From: Romanomermis culicivorax
Taxonomy: Eukaryota > Nematoda > Enoplea > Mermithida > Mermithidae
Length of the DNA stretch: 64,000 nucleotides
Reading direction: 5' to 3'
NCBI GenBank assembly: GCA_963922205.1
Contig: CAWUHX010000005.1
Location: 1,240,001 to 1,304,000 of the forward strand
Below are positions 1-12,040 of the stretch, one piece after another. The translations under genes were made by a program, and so were the position numbers. Within the stretch, counting starts at the first letter, position 1; every line of letters starts with the position of its first letter. Below the pieces are notes generated by a model, which worked only from the letters and a program-made list of their open reading frames with translations, was not told where the DNA came from and made no database searches.

Positions 1-27
1 TTAATTCAATATTTTTGTATTTTTAGG

Positions 28-767
28 ATGAAGACAATTGAAGGTGCATTTTTTGTCTGGTTCATAATTGTTGACTTATGCAACACTGATGTTGACAGCA
101 ATATAGAAAATGCAGTGGATCAATCCTCTAGCACTGATAATAAGAAGTGCTTCTTTCAGCATGATGGAGAGCGTATTAGATGTGGGTAAGCTTTAAAATT
201 CAATATTGTCTACTTTTATTATGTCATTGTGCTAAATAATTGACTATTTTTTATTAGAGACATAGTCTGTCAGGTAACTGGCAATCTGTCACCTGGTGAA
301 TATTTGATCAGCAAGAAATATTTGAACTTTTACAACCGTCCAGCCTACAATTTATACCGCAAAGTCACAACTGAATATTTTAAGATCAAAGATATGGAAT
401 TTTGGAGAAATTTGTATGCCAATTCTGAAGACAATTGTGTAAGGTACTTATAACTTTAGCTATTTTAGGATGAAGAAAATGTATAAACTCACTGTGAGTG
501 CTTAGAATCTGAAATTTTGTGTGGAAGCTCAACTAATATATACACTCCTCATTTAGATTTTACAAAATTGTTACACATGAAGATATTCCCCAAGATCAGA
601 CATTGATAATACAAGATGGGCAATGCTTAAAGAACATCACTAAAACAGTGTTCAAGTTTTATATGAATGTCCGCCTTCAAGCATGTTGTCGATGTCCATG
701 TTTGAAGGATGATATACTTCTTACACAAGAAGAGTTAGTTGTAGCTGTTACATTATTAGTCTATTAA
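28..767 (+). CDS. Secreted cysteine-rich protein, three exons
   Basis: Exons 28-185, 258-443 and 557-767 join in phase (GT-AG introns of 72 and 113 bp) into a 184-residue protein ending at TAA 765-767. Residues 1-19 look like a signal peptide (hydrophobic run AFFVWFIIV). The mature part has nine further cysteines, ending in the cluster ACCRCPC, and one N-glycosylation site (NIT), which suggests a disulphide-rich extracellular protein. The layout (paired Cys early, Cys cluster late) recalls small secreted ligands or NTR/TIMP-like modules, but I see no diagnostic motif and give no family. The ATG directly follows TTTTTAG, so it either sits just inside a spliced exon or follows a spliced-leader acceptor. 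An upstream exon may lie outside the window. AATAAA at 904-909 fits its 3' end. Confidence 0.68.
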
Positions 768-903
768 AAATATACTAATGTCTATGATTTTTACTTTTGT
801 TGTCCTCATATTGGCGTTTTTCTGATGAATGATGCCACACTATCAATGGGTTTGTCGGGCTGTTAATGAACAATTTAGTCATTAATGCATGCACATATGA
901 GTT

Positions 904-963
904 AATAAACATGTTAATACATGGTAGTTGCAGTAATGAATGAAACACACACCCAAATTTATT
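904..963. terminator. Convergent polyadenylation signals
   Basis: AATAAA on the plus strand at 904-909 and on the minus strand at 963-958 serve the two facing genes. The 3' ends would lie within tens of bases of each other or overlap. Confidence 0.45.
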
Positions 964-1002
964 TCAATTGATTTAAGATACATAACATACAAATTTTAAA
1001 AT

Positions 1003-1196
1003 TCAATCTAAATCTAACACAATTTGGGTCGGCAATGGGGGCATAGGCGGACGAGGCTGGGCTGGTGGCAAGGTGGGCAACATTGTGGCAATTGCGTGAA
1101 TGGAATGAGCAGCAACATGCCGCACAAACCATCCACGCAATTGCCACACCGCTATACCCACTAAGCCCACCAGCCCTATCAGCAACAAAGCGAAAA
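1003..1196 (-). CDS. Terminal exon: transmembrane helix and proline-rich tail
   Basis: Reading the minus strand, a polypyrimidine-poor but correct acceptor (CATTATAG) precedes an exon that runs 64 codons to a stop at 1005-1003. It starts with a strongly hydrophobic segment (LLLIGLVGLVGIAVW) followed by positive residues. It ends in a proline-rich tail (LPPAQPRPPMPPLP), as expected for a single-pass membrane protein with a cytosolic tail. There is no ATG in this frame, which supports a spliced internal start. Upstream exons should lie beyond 1200, but I could not place them. A second frame over the same bases has an ATG at 1207 and encodes a Cys/His-rich peptide, so the frame choice is not certain. 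Family not recognised. Confidence 0.42.
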
Positions 1197-3550
1197 CTAT
1201 AATGCAAGAAGCATTAGTTTAGAAACAAGTATATTGATTAGTTGGTAGCAATAATATTGTTAATCACTATTATTAGCTTGAGAAGCATGGGACTGTATAA
1301 GTTAAGTCCAGCTGTAGTAAGTTTAGGTTAGTATGAGTAATAACCAACACAACACTACATACGTACATTCAACAGAGGAATAGTGCACACAATACTTTAT
1401 AATTAGCATGATATTACAGAAAAGTCGGGCACCCATTGATAATGATATGTGTAAAAAAACAAAATGCAAGAATGATACAGACAATTAATGAACTGATAGA
1501 TAAACTATATTACATCAGAATTCAGAATCTGTTTTGGGGAAAATGTCTTGCATGGTTGATCCAAGAGTGATTTTTTTATTTTTGCTCTACCGAAATTCTC
1601 AGACCTGCTTTAAAATTTTAATGAACTTACTAGAAATTGGCGGAAAAGGCATGATAGCATACGTTGTTGATACAATTTGCTTCCAGCCAAAAATTTGACT
1701 CTCCACAACTGAAGCATGGATAGTAATCAGCTTACAGTAACATAGATTAAGGGTTGTTATAGAATGTGAAAAAAACTAAAGCATGCATAATATTCATTTC
1801 TTAGGGATTTAGATACAACAGAATGTAATGTAAATAACTATAATCATTTTCACATCTTACTTTTTTAAATTTTCGTAATAACTATTCCCACAAATCATAG
1901 TTATTGTTGAAGCAGTGGTAATGAAAAATTATCTGAGAAAGTTGAACAAAGAATTAGAATTTATCATCAAACATGCATAATTTTTGAAATAAACTTTCCA
2001 GTGCTGAGCTGAGCACTAAAATGATACTCTACAATGGAAAATTAATCTTTTCAATTCAACATATATTTCGCGAGCAAGTGTTCTAATTTTTTGCAGCTAT
2101 GTAATCCAAGCATTTATCACAGCTGGACAAAACGCAAAAAGCAATATTGAAAGCATACAACTAAAATGGAAAAATCAGCCAAGCAACCAAAAACTTGGAT
2201 TTTTCAACCAGTAACAACATCTGTCCTCATAATGTTTCAATCATCCGCCAAATATAGACAAATTATGTTGACAGAATTCAAAAATCTCGTGAGACTACAG
2301 AAAAATTTAGTGGAAAAATCGGAAAATTCTCTATTTTTATCAAATTCTTGAATGAATGCAACATTTTTCTCAGTTGTTTTCCCAAAACCTTTTTGCGAAT
2401 TTTTTTGAATTTTGAGTGATAAAAACATTTTGAGTCTAAGTAGAAATTCTTGAATGTTGAGAAAAAGTGAAGTTGAGAAAAAGTGTATTATAGGTCCCAT
2501 GAAGCTTAATGTGATGTTGGAAGCAATCAGGACTGCTCTTGGTGTTTTAGCGGGCTCAGGTTTAGCCGTCTTCAATTTTTTCAATTTTTATTGTACACAA
2601 TGCCATTTTTAGGTAGATGGTTTACTTTGTACTGCTTGCACACAAAAACAGAAACTTTATCAAGGGCTGCTAAGAAAGACATTCTTCAAGCATATGCTAA
2701 AAAACCTTAACGGCCCTAAATTCTTAGTGGCCCTGGGCAGCCACCCAGTTCACCTCCCTCCCTAAGAATAGCTCTGGAAGCAATCTTCTTACCCATTATT
2801 TGGGCATAAACTATAATTGATATTATCTGAATAGTGTATTTTTTGTCCAATATGTAATAATTTCTGGAGATCTATATTTCTTGTAGTTTGCAGCAAAAAA
2901 AAATCAGAATCCTAATTGTCATAAATGCAATGGGACTCCAATATGTATGAAGGTTAGATGACTTTTTAGGCCCCTGAGACCACAAATTCCCCAAAATTCT
3001 GGGGGTGGGGTCCCTGAAGGGAAAAAGTTCCAATTTCTTCAACAACAAAGTTCCAAAAACTGTTAAAAAATAGTTATTTTTGTCTAAAAACAGTGAATAA
3101 TGGATCCATGGCATGATGCACCAAGAAAATGGACATTTTCCACCATTCTTTGTTCAAACATCAGGATGTTTCATCAAAAAAAGGACATTTTTCAGTGTTT
3201 TTTTATTTTTTTCACACATTGGATTGGAAAAGTCTGGAGGCAGTTGACCAACAGCTAGCCGTATAGGAGATGATTTCTATATGGTTCGTATAGTGCCGAT
3301 TCTTTTACCATGGTAAGATTATCATTTGCTATATGGCTTTTTCCTTCAATTTTCCTCCAACAACTCAAACCCTCTGATATAGTTGATCAATTTTTTTTCT
3401 TTTTCAGGCTATAGTACTCGATTGCTGAAGATTGAAACAAAGCAACAACAATTCAAGTTTTATATCACATGTTTTTAAATATTAGATTAAAAATATCCAA
3501 AACTGATCTCTATTCCTCTAATTAACTTGAGGCACATGAAATAGTGATTT
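1197..3550. other. Non-coding stretch, possible hAT-like end
   Basis: AT-rich sequence with no frame I trust. Upstream exons of the 1003-1196 gene may be hidden here. The GC-richer patch at about 2690-2775, read on the minus strand, begins CAGAGCTATTCTTAGG and resembles the outer end of hAT-type transposons. No matching second end was found. Confidence 0.3.
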
Positions 3551-4368
3551 TGAATATACCACTTTTGTCAGTAGATTCACACTTCTACATGTATAAAATA
3601 CTGTCCAGAACTGCACATAAAAAATCAAAAAGTTCAGATGTAAAAAGCCTACTTTTTTAATATAAACACATAGCTATCCTGCCATGCTCCAATTCAGTGA
3701 TGTCAGTGGCCAAGATTGAAGAATATGTACTTGTGCTAATTTGGTTCGAATGAAAGCCACTGGCATCAAAAAATTTTTTGTCCTTCTAAGCGTCAAATGC
3801 ATTCAAAATGATCAATGAGGCTTCAATTTACGACCATTATTTTCCTATAAAAATAAACTACATCCCTATATGGTCAGTTGACTACCAAATGCACTATCGC
3901 AAAACATTGCTTCCAGGTTTTCAATTCAAACAATAGACTGAACTGTTTGCCATAATCATTATTTTATTTCAACATTGCCCCAAAAAGTAAATTTTTTTAA
4001 ACTTTAAGCCTTTTAACACTCAAGATGATAGACATTTTCTAAAGGTCAAATGTTTAATTGTTGAGTTTGAAAATTTACAAAATGCAATGCTCTCAAACTT
4101 CCCTCAGATAATGAGTTAAAGCAATAATTTTTCAACAATTAGATGGAAAATGATTAGTGTAGTGCATTTGTTAGTTAGTGGTAATTTCGAGTATTTTAGA
4201 AAAAGAATTCTTTTTTCGGAAACAGCATGTCAAAGTCTACAAATTAAGTTAAAATTATGCAAGTTATAACTTTTAACCCCTACAGTAAACATACAGTAGT
4301 GAAAAAATTAGCCTCCAGTAATTTTTCAAAAAAGATCTTACTTCGCTGTTTGACCTTTTTCTTTTTCA

Positions 4369-4988
4369 TCAATCAAAGATGCAACCATTCGGTTGAAACG
4401 CCCTATTTTCATCAAATTTCCATTGTAATTGGCTGCAATTGTACAAAAAACACCGAATAAAATGTACCGAGGGTAAAGGGACGATCTTATATTGTCCCAA
4501 ATTCAGCCAGATGCATTCCACCCTTATCCTTTTTGACCAGAAAAGGTAAGCAATATTCAGTCCACATTTCAATATAGAGCCTGACTTGAAATAGTTACTG
4601 ACGCCCCAAAATTCATCCCTCACCAACTTGACAATATACTTTCATCCCATTTGCCGTAAAAATTTCTAACATCACTGTTTTGAGAATACTGTCAAAATAG
4701 TAGAACTTATAATTTTTTGATTGAACACAAAATTCATTTTCAACTGACTTTATGTTTGTCCAAAGCAAACATGATCCAAAATTTGATCGTGTTACACTTT
4801 GCGTCTTTTTTTGCACTCGCATATTTTTTGATTTTCAGAGGCTCTATTTCTTTCATTATTTCTGAGATTAGAATATTGGCGATATTAAATATGCCACTTA
4901 TGTCATTAGATTCACACTTCCACATGTATAAAATACTGTTCAGAAGGGGATTCGCAAAAAAATGAAAAAGTTCACATCCAAAAAACAT
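4369..4988 (-). pseudogene. Decayed NADAR C-terminal half and linker, unit A
   Basis: This is unit A's counterpart of the coding remains in unit B. The minus strand keeps recognisable stretches such as KFWIMFALDKHKVS and GSILKC, matching unit B residue for residue in places. The NADAR start seen at 6.5 kb is missing here and unrelated sequence takes its place. The SGNH segment is also poorly preserved: sequence after the shared TTATTCGG diverges. Several breaks. Relic only. Confidence 0.5.
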
Positions 4989-5549
4989 ACTTTACTAATA
5001 TAAATATTCAGAGACCTCGCCACCCTCAAATTGAACAATAGCGCTAGCAAGCAACGACGAATATGTTTTAGCTCCTAACCAATTCAAGTGGACGCCGCCA
5101 GCGTCGAAAAATTTTTCCTCATTCAACGAGTAAAGGCATTGAAAACACGAACATTATTTGTCGTTTTCCTCATGCTTTGGTCGATAAGACATCGGTTGAG
5201 CAGTGATATTTTTCTGTAAAAATAAACTGCATCCCTATAAAGTCAGTTGACTACCAAATGCACTACTGCAAAACATTGCTTCCAGGTTTTCAATACAAAC
5301 AATAGACTGAAGTATAAGTCATCATCTTTCATATAATTTTCACATTTGTCGGAATGTCCCCTCCTTTAAATTCTAAAGCACATTGAAGCTTAACATCAGA
5401 CATACTTTTTCTAAATGTACAACCTGCAATTCTCGAGTTATAAAATTTAAAAATTGCAATGCTCTTAAATTTCCGTCAGGTAGTGGGTGTTAGAGCAATA
5501 ATTTTCCAACAAATGAATGCAAAATGATTAGTGTAGTGCATTTGTTAGT

Positions 5550-5985
5550 TTGTTAGTGCATGTTGATTAGTACCGCTGTGATTGCGACGTGCCTCTGTGT
5601 TGTAGAACGGTCGATATTATAACAGTTATGCCATGTTTGGTGGATATCGTCGTAGCAGTGCTGACTAAGCAGCATGCCAGCTGAAAGATTAAATAAGCAA
5701 CACAAGAACTAGGTTGAGAGTTTCTCCAAATCAAAAATTTTACTGCGTTGGCATTTGTAGTCTTATAATTCGTAGATCCGTTGAAATCAACCAAATCGTT
5801 GATTCCAAAATGAATTATAATGCAACGTTGGGGTAGGATGCTCAAAATGTGAGCGCACTTCGCCATTCATTTCAGGCTTGCACCGGGCACAAACAACATC
5901 GTTAGGTTATCGAATTGGACTTGGCCTATAATGCTATCGCCGAATAGAATGTACCGAGGCTACACCGACGATCTTATATTCTGCC
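5550..5985 (-). pseudogene. SGNH/GDSL-hydrolase-like coding remnant
   Basis: On the minus strand, sequence from about 5980 downward encodes ILFGDSIIGQV, a good match to the first GDSL/SGNH block (GDS with the nucleophile Ser). About 45 residues later comes HFGINDLV, matching the GxND block. Then follows a beta-strand-like TVIISTVLQHRG, as found before the late part of these esterases. A likely intron acceptor (TTTAATCTTTCAG) lies in between. The family hydrolyses esters, often acetyl groups on sugars; activity here is not expected because the frame is broken. It lies downstream of the NADAR remnant on the same strand, so both may come from one multi-domain gene or transposon ORF. The domain call is inference from motifs. 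Confidence 0.5.
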
Positions 5986-6225
5986 AAATTCGGCCAGACG
6001 CATTCCTCCCTTCTCCTTTTTAACCAGAAAAAGTAAGCAACATTCAGTGCACATTTCAATATAGAGCCTCAGTTATAATAGTTACCCACGCCCCAAAATT
6101 CATCTCTCACCAATCCACCATACACTTTCCTGCCATCTGCCATAAAAAATTTCTAAGGTCTCCATTTGAGAATACTGTCAAAATAGTAGCACTTATAATT
6201 TTTTCATTGACCACAAAATTCATTT

Positions 6226-6640
6226 TCAACTGACTTTATGTTTGTCCAAAGCAAACATGATCCAAAATTTGATCGCCTCCCACTTCGTGTCTTTTATTGC
6301 GCTCGCATACTTTTTCATTTTCAAGGGTTCTGTTTCTTTCATTATTTCTGAGATTAGAATATTTAAAAAAACTCCTCTAGAATTGATAAATAATAGTATA
6401 TGTTCTGCAATTTCATGCTCATTTGTGAATGTCACCTTCAAGTGTTGGTAGGCCTGTTCGACACTCGAATAACACACATTGTCGATCCAAATCGGCGCAT
6501 TCCAAAAATGTGATAGAACTTTGTTGTCCATCATTTCCGAGGGCAAAAAAGCCCAAGGCCCTGTATGCAACATGGTCGCGAGTCCAAAAAAAGAAACGTT
6601 CGACTTCGCCGAAATTGCGAAATATTGGAGTCATAATACC
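6226..6640 (-). pseudogene. NADAR-domain (YbiA/DUF1768-like) coding remnant
   Basis: The minus strand reads VLSHFWNAPIWID, then YSSVEQAYQHLKVTF, then EIAEHIL, and later KWEAIKFWIMFALDKH. This is the NADAR pattern: LSNFY-like start, SVExAYQxxK core, and Trp plus M-x-x-L near the end. NADAR proteins act on ADP-ribose-linked or riboflavin-pathway N-glycosides. The region starts just after a good acceptor (CTAACATTGCAG near 6640), so it is an internal exon. It continues downstream into a linker and the SGNH segment. The frame is broken in several places. Its C-terminal half is duplicated in unit A. Could be a host gene remnant or the accessory domain of a mobile element. Confidence 0.58.
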
Positions 6641-8830
6641 TGCAATGTTAGGTTTTATTGTTAAGCAATGTAGATGTGTTATTATTATGTTATATGTGCA
6701 TTAAATGAAGCGCTGTTAGAAAATTATTCATGCAAACATTACTGTGTCAATGAAATTTTTCATGCCAAAAATTGTTAAACTTAAGATTAGTACACTAACA
6801 ACCAACCAATCCTACTGTCAGTCAAATATTCCTTATTAAAAAATTGCCAAAATGTGAAATTCTACTTCACAAGAATTTGAGAAAAAGACTATAGCCTCAG
6901 ACTCGAATTATTTTTCTTGGACAAATAAAATTATTCCATCATTATTAGAGTATTTTTTTGCCTCCAAATCGACATTTTACACTGCAAATTTACAATGTCG
7001 ATAAATCTATAGCATACATCTGTTTCGTCACTTTATTTATATTTATTCTTCAACCCAGGCATTCTTTCTGCACATTGTGCAACATTTATTGCACAAAAGC
7101 AAATTTTTTACATCAAACAGATTTCAAAAATTACTTATTTTACCAGTCTCTACGTTCTATGCATTTCATAGTATGAAAATTGACAATTGGCATCAATCAT
7201 TAATGCATAAGTAGACTAAAAAATGTTTACTCTTGTTAGTATATAAGCACTTTTACACCAGAATATCAAAAGTTGTAGGTTCTTGATCTGATAAAACTTA
7301 TGAAAAACAAGATTTAGGAAGGTGGAATTCTTAAGTTTGGATAGTGGTACAAATCCATGTGATTCATTTACTCGATGGATCCTGTCTAGCAGCTTTAGCA
7401 GTGACTACTAATCCTTGAAACTCATTCCTTTTGTGGAATGAACTATTAGTGATCAACAATGCATCTTTCTTTTGGAAATGATTTCATAAAAGTAGGTCTG
7501 ATATTAAAAAAACTAGTAAGCTTATCACTGTTATCAATGGAAAATTTTTTTCTTCAGTGGATGGCAAACAGCTGAAAATTTCTTTCCAAAGGTTAGTTAA
7601 GCGGTGAAAACTTCTCAAGTACCAGTCAAGTATGGATGCAGTTCCATCCAAAAACAGCAAGTAACCATGATATTTTTAAGGATATCGACCTTCCAGGGCG
7701 TTTTCAGAGCATCCATTTGGAAAAAAATTCACGAGTCATTGAAAAATTCAATAATAATATTATAGCAGGAAAACTTCTGCAATATTGAACATTGTGAAAT
7801 AAAATCAGTGTAGAATTTTTTAAAATAGTGTATGGATTATTTTTATACAAATACTTTTCATAAAACTCTAAACAGTGGTTATCCTGACCGAGAAAGTTTT
7901 AGTTTTGTTCATGTTTTGTGTATGAACTTTTATTTCATCAAGCATAAAAACTCCCAAACAAAATTTCAGAAATTATGTGCAGGACAGTTTGTAGAGCTTT
8001 TCTATGATTTCTGACAAGTATTTGTATTTCCTCTGGTAAATATCAAATTATTCATATACTTTGTATCAGGATGAGTCACGCCCATAGATGGCTGTTTGAC
8101 TATTTGAAATGACAACTAAGAAAGACTAGTTATTGTGCAGGTCTTTTCTTGGTGATATAAAAAAAAACTATGCTTGAATTGACTAGTTAAAAACTACTGT
8201 TTGGCTCAGCCTCAGGTCAGGTGCAGCAGTCCTTTCTCAGATCTGACAACAACAACAAACTCTAAATAATATTTGGTCCCTCACAAAGCAGACCTTGTAG
8301 AAAGCTGGGACGAAAATCTGTATTGACTGGAAGATATTGGATTGGAGGTATCCTGTATGGCCCCTGACTGCAAATAAATAACACCTGAGCCTATAGCCCT
8401 TTGTGTACCTACTAACTCCTATTGAAGTATGCATATATATAAACATGAATAATATACAAAGAAAGGGTATGCACCACTAAATGTATGCAGATTAGAGATA
8501 CTGTGTTAGGTGAAGGACTTGTTAAGGCAGGAGTCAGTATTAACTGAAAATACACAACAGGGGGAAAACATCACTATGATCTGTCCTTTTCTTGGTGCTC
8601 ATTGCTATGCAAATTTGTCAACACCAGCTGGACACCCTTCCTGAATTGCCTGTCAACTTCCCAAAATTGGGAAATGGGCATCAATAGGACCCACAACACA
8701 GTTTCATGGTCTGGTCAGTCAAAAAGTTAAGCTTTGAATAAAACCTATGATTCTTCTTAAAAACATAAAAATTGAAGATATTTTATTCAACAAACTGTAA
8801 AAGTCTAAGTTTTGCAAGTATTGTGAACCA
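6641..8830. other. Non-coding, no supported feature
   Basis: AT-rich sequence with short open frames only. I see no conserved motif, splice-consistent exon chain or repeat that I can support. Confidence 0.35.
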
Positions 8831-9240
8831 ATAGAATAGTGCAGATCTTGTATTTATGTGGAAACTGAAACAGTTCTACATTGCTGAAAGTTTGAAACAA
8901 GTGCAACAAAATCCCAGGGATTCAGAGTTTTTAGGCGACATTTATGGAGGTAAAAGTTTTCACAATGTTAATATTGAAAAGTTTATTAGCTCTACTTCAA
9001 ATTTCAATGTCTTTCACAGTTGTCAGTAACTTCCATGCTATAAGAGCAACCTTTATGTCACAGTTGGTGTCTCATTCTCTCTTTGCACTGACTTCCTGAA
9101 ATTAAAGAATGTGAATCTAAAAAATCACTTCAAACATATTAGTTCCCATTGCGATGCTAAATGGAAAAAAGGTAAACTGTCATGTGGAGAATGCCAGGAA
9201 CCATTCTCTGATCTCATCAGCCCAGTTTGCATTTGTTATT
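8830..9240 (+). pseudogene. Possible zinc-binding coding fragment
   Basis: Two short plus-strand stretches look coding. One carries C-x2-C ... ETVLHC near 8843-8885. The other, near 9090-9240, encodes LKNHFKHISSHC, then LSCGECQEPF, a Cys/His arrangement like a zinc finger. They could be the tail of a LINE or the finger region of a DNA transposon. Evidence is weak and no longer domain is visible. Confidence 0.22.
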
Positions 9241-9359
9241 AAAGATTGGCCTGCCCTGGATTGGGTAACTGTGCTCAGAGATGCTCATGGAGGAAGCAAA
9301 ATTGAATTCAATAATCATCCTATGTACTCTTGTTTTGTTTGGATCAAAATAGAATAAAA

Positions 9360-10800
9360 CGCAGGTTTTTTGATGTGTAGAGAAAAAGTGAAAAAAGTCA
9401 ATACTGCATCCACATCTCCAGACAAAGGCAATTTGTATATGAGCTATCCTTAGCCTTAAACGATGAAAGGAAAGGCAGGCTAGAGAAAGCCTAGGGGTGA
9501 ATGGTGGGCTAATTACTTCCATATCTAGCTCCAAATTTAGCCTTCAATTTGTATCAAGAGATGGCCCTTGATTCAGCCCACCAATGGCCCTTAGATCTGC
9601 CTTGCCATTTGCTCCAGACTTTAGAATGTCATTTGCCTCACAATTTAGCCCAGAATTTGATTCTCGATTATTCCCACTATTTCCATCAGCAGTAGCCCAC
9701 TGTTTAGCCTGACAATTTCCCCATCACTATAATGAGGAAAAATTGGGCAGGACAGAGTCAGCTAGACAGGAAAGTATGTGTTAACAAGCTGGGTTAAAGT
9801 GTTATTCACAGTGTTTACAGAATGCAGATGGTTTAAACAGTGTTAGTGTGGTGGGTAGCACATTTATTCATGATAAGCTCCTTTTCTAATTGAATAAATT
9901 GTCCGACTTGTGATTACTTTATCTAAACTTCTATTGACTGTAGAGCATTTCTGCAGTAAGATATGGGTAATTATTGTGGTATGTACTACATGATTTTTAG
10001 CCTGGCCTGTTAAAAGGACATATTGCAGTCTTCTGTTAGACATTCCATGGAATAGCATGTCCTTATACAGAGATTATGTTCAGAGTAATGTTGTACATGC
10101 ACATCTCAGTTTTGAAAATCAATGTGGGTTCACCAGTAGGTCCCATCTGCCACTAAGTCATTCTCTGCACTGGGTCACTTTAGCAACCAGTTCATGAATT
10201 TGTTAGTGTAATCACAAAAATGTCCTCATCTAGATGTGAGAATAAATAGTTCATAGTTACAAAGAAGTTTAATGGATCAGACAGCAGTCCAATCTTTGTG
10301 AGTTCTGACCTAGCAAAGATCTTGCATCACACCTGACAATGCTTGAACGTTCTTTGGACAGTGAAGATACTGCATCGACACAAACAAGGATCATTTGTCA
10401 GTATCATACATTAGATGCTGTGTGGAAGGAAAACGCCACTACTTAGTTATAGGGTTCCTCATGCTGATGATACATTTCAAAAAAAACCAGGACATCTTGA
10501 TCATACTGATTACAGTTATTGAAGTTTATTTATTTATATTCTGGGAGTAAAGTGCTGGGAAAATTTTGAATTTGTGTATTCTGAAGCATTTAGAAATTAA
10601 CTCTCCATATCATTCCAGAATAGAAATTCCAAATTCACAGTCTAGGAGGATCTAATTATGCAAAAAATTTTATTTCTGAGCAATTCATGAATAAGAGAAA
10701 ACACAAATTCTCCAATCTTTAAAACAAAAATTAAAGTCCGAAAATCTCAATTTTCAGCGAAATAAAAACCATTAATGGTTATGAAATGATATGAGATAAT
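9360..10800. other. Non-coding, weak short periodicity
   Basis: No gene seen. About 9520-9720 has loose repetition of GCC/ATTTAGCC blocks every 20-25 bases, suggesting a worn minisatellite. The rest is unremarkable. Confidence 0.25.
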
Positions 10801-10804
10801 TACA

Positions 10805-11000
10805 GTCCAGCGCACAAACAATGCCGCATTTGTGTTTGAAATTCAAACACTTCTCAAATAATTGGACAAACTTTGGTCAAATGATTCTCAAACATTACAA
10901 ACTGTGTTTGAAGCAATTTTGTTTATCATGCTTTTGAAAAGTGTTTGAACAATGTTTGTGACCCTTCCCGCGAAGTGTTTGTGGATTGTTTGAGGCAACA
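10805..11000. repeat. Cluster of TGTTTGA / TCAAACA motifs
   Basis: The heptamer or close variants occur in both orientations about ten times in 200 bases, including the near-perfect hairpin GTGTTTGAAATTCAAACAC (about 10831-10849). It could be a small palindromic element or a binding-site cluster. Confidence 0.4.
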
Positions 11001-12040
11001 GTAAAGAATAGAAAAACCATTGCTGACGCGTGTCAGAAGTTGAAAAGAAGATTGATGAACCTGTGAAGCTGTTATGACGATACATGCACATATGGAGGGG
11101 GTAGGGGGGTAAACTCCCACATCTGAGATTTTGGCCACCCCAGTTGGCCGAAAAAATCATGGAAATCGGCCACCAGAACTTTTTCGAAGACCATCTTTTT
11201 GATGGTTTTTGTGCATATTTTGTATGAAAAACAAGATTTCAGAACTTTTTCCTTGGTTTTTTGCTCACTGAGTCCCCCACCCCTGGATAAAAAGTCCATC
11301 GACCCTCCCCCCTAGAAAATTCTTGCCATGCATGTTTGGTTATGCCAAAGGTTATACTAATTTGTGTGGGTGTACCTTTATTGAAAAAACATATATCTAT
11401 TTACTTCAAGATTATTGCTGTACACAAACAGAGTGGCCAAACTGTGGATTACTGTATTTTTATGTGAAAGTTCGATATCTATCACACATGTGTACCTGCA
11501 CAAAAACATCCAGACATCCAACAATTTCAAATGAAAAATTGCAACCAGATTTCATACTATAATTGTCAACTTTGTAGATCTGCAATTAATAAAAAGTTCA
11601 CTTAACTGAATGCTTGAGTTATACTCAATTCATTTTGAAATAATCGATGCAGCAAATCAGTCAAACTATCTTCAAAAATTATGGGAGGCTCGTTGGCTCT
11701 ATTCAAGAAATTTTTTCTTCATAGTACTGACCTATTGACAATCTTTCAAATCATTTCAAGATGATTGATTTGAAAATGTCTAATGAAGTTGTATTTATCA
11801 AAATGCATTGATCATTTTGAAATGAAAGGAGCATATTACAAATACTCTACTATATCAATGAATGTTCTGTCTGAAATCAAATTTTGCCAGCGAAAATTCT
11901 AGAAGATTAATGCATTAAATGCTCCAAATAAAGTAAGTGATGATAAAAAGACCTTCTTATTCTGGCATGCATTGAACAAAAGTGAAAAAATCGGTGGCTT
12001 ATTCTTGAAAGTTAGTTAAATACGGAAAGAAATTTGATGT
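11001..12040. other. Non-coding, G-rich patch at 11.08-11.3 kb
   Basis: G-runs followed by C-runs (about 11090-11310) resemble the pyrimidine/purine patches at 39.4 and 40.4 kb. The rest is AT-rich with no supported gene. Confidence 0.3.

Larger units (their letters stand above)
3551..6362. repeat. Tandem duplication, two units of about 1.3-1.5 kb
   Basis: Unit A (about 3551-4877) and unit B (about 4887-6362) align end to end. Shared landmarks are TAGATTCACACTT (3570s and 4910s), CAGTTGACTACCAAATGC (3880s and 5240s), AATGATTAGTGTAGTGCATT (4150 and 5523), GATCTTATATT (4480s and 5970s) and GAGATTAGAATAT at both unit ends. Divergence is substantial, with many substitutions and indels. The sense strand of the genes inside is minus. 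Confidence 0.75.

Noticed and set aside
2237-2584. 115-codon minus-strand frame
   Set aside because: Low-complexity composition, no domain, no splice context or conserved copy.
6419-6704. Open frames in the other five frames over the NADAR exon
   Set aside because: Only one minus frame shows the NADAR pattern; the rest are shadows.
8840-8890. LINE-type C-terminal zinc motif (C-x2-C ... ET ... H ... C)
   Set aside because: Short, isolated and without reverse-transcriptase sequence upstream; kept only as a low-confidence fragment.
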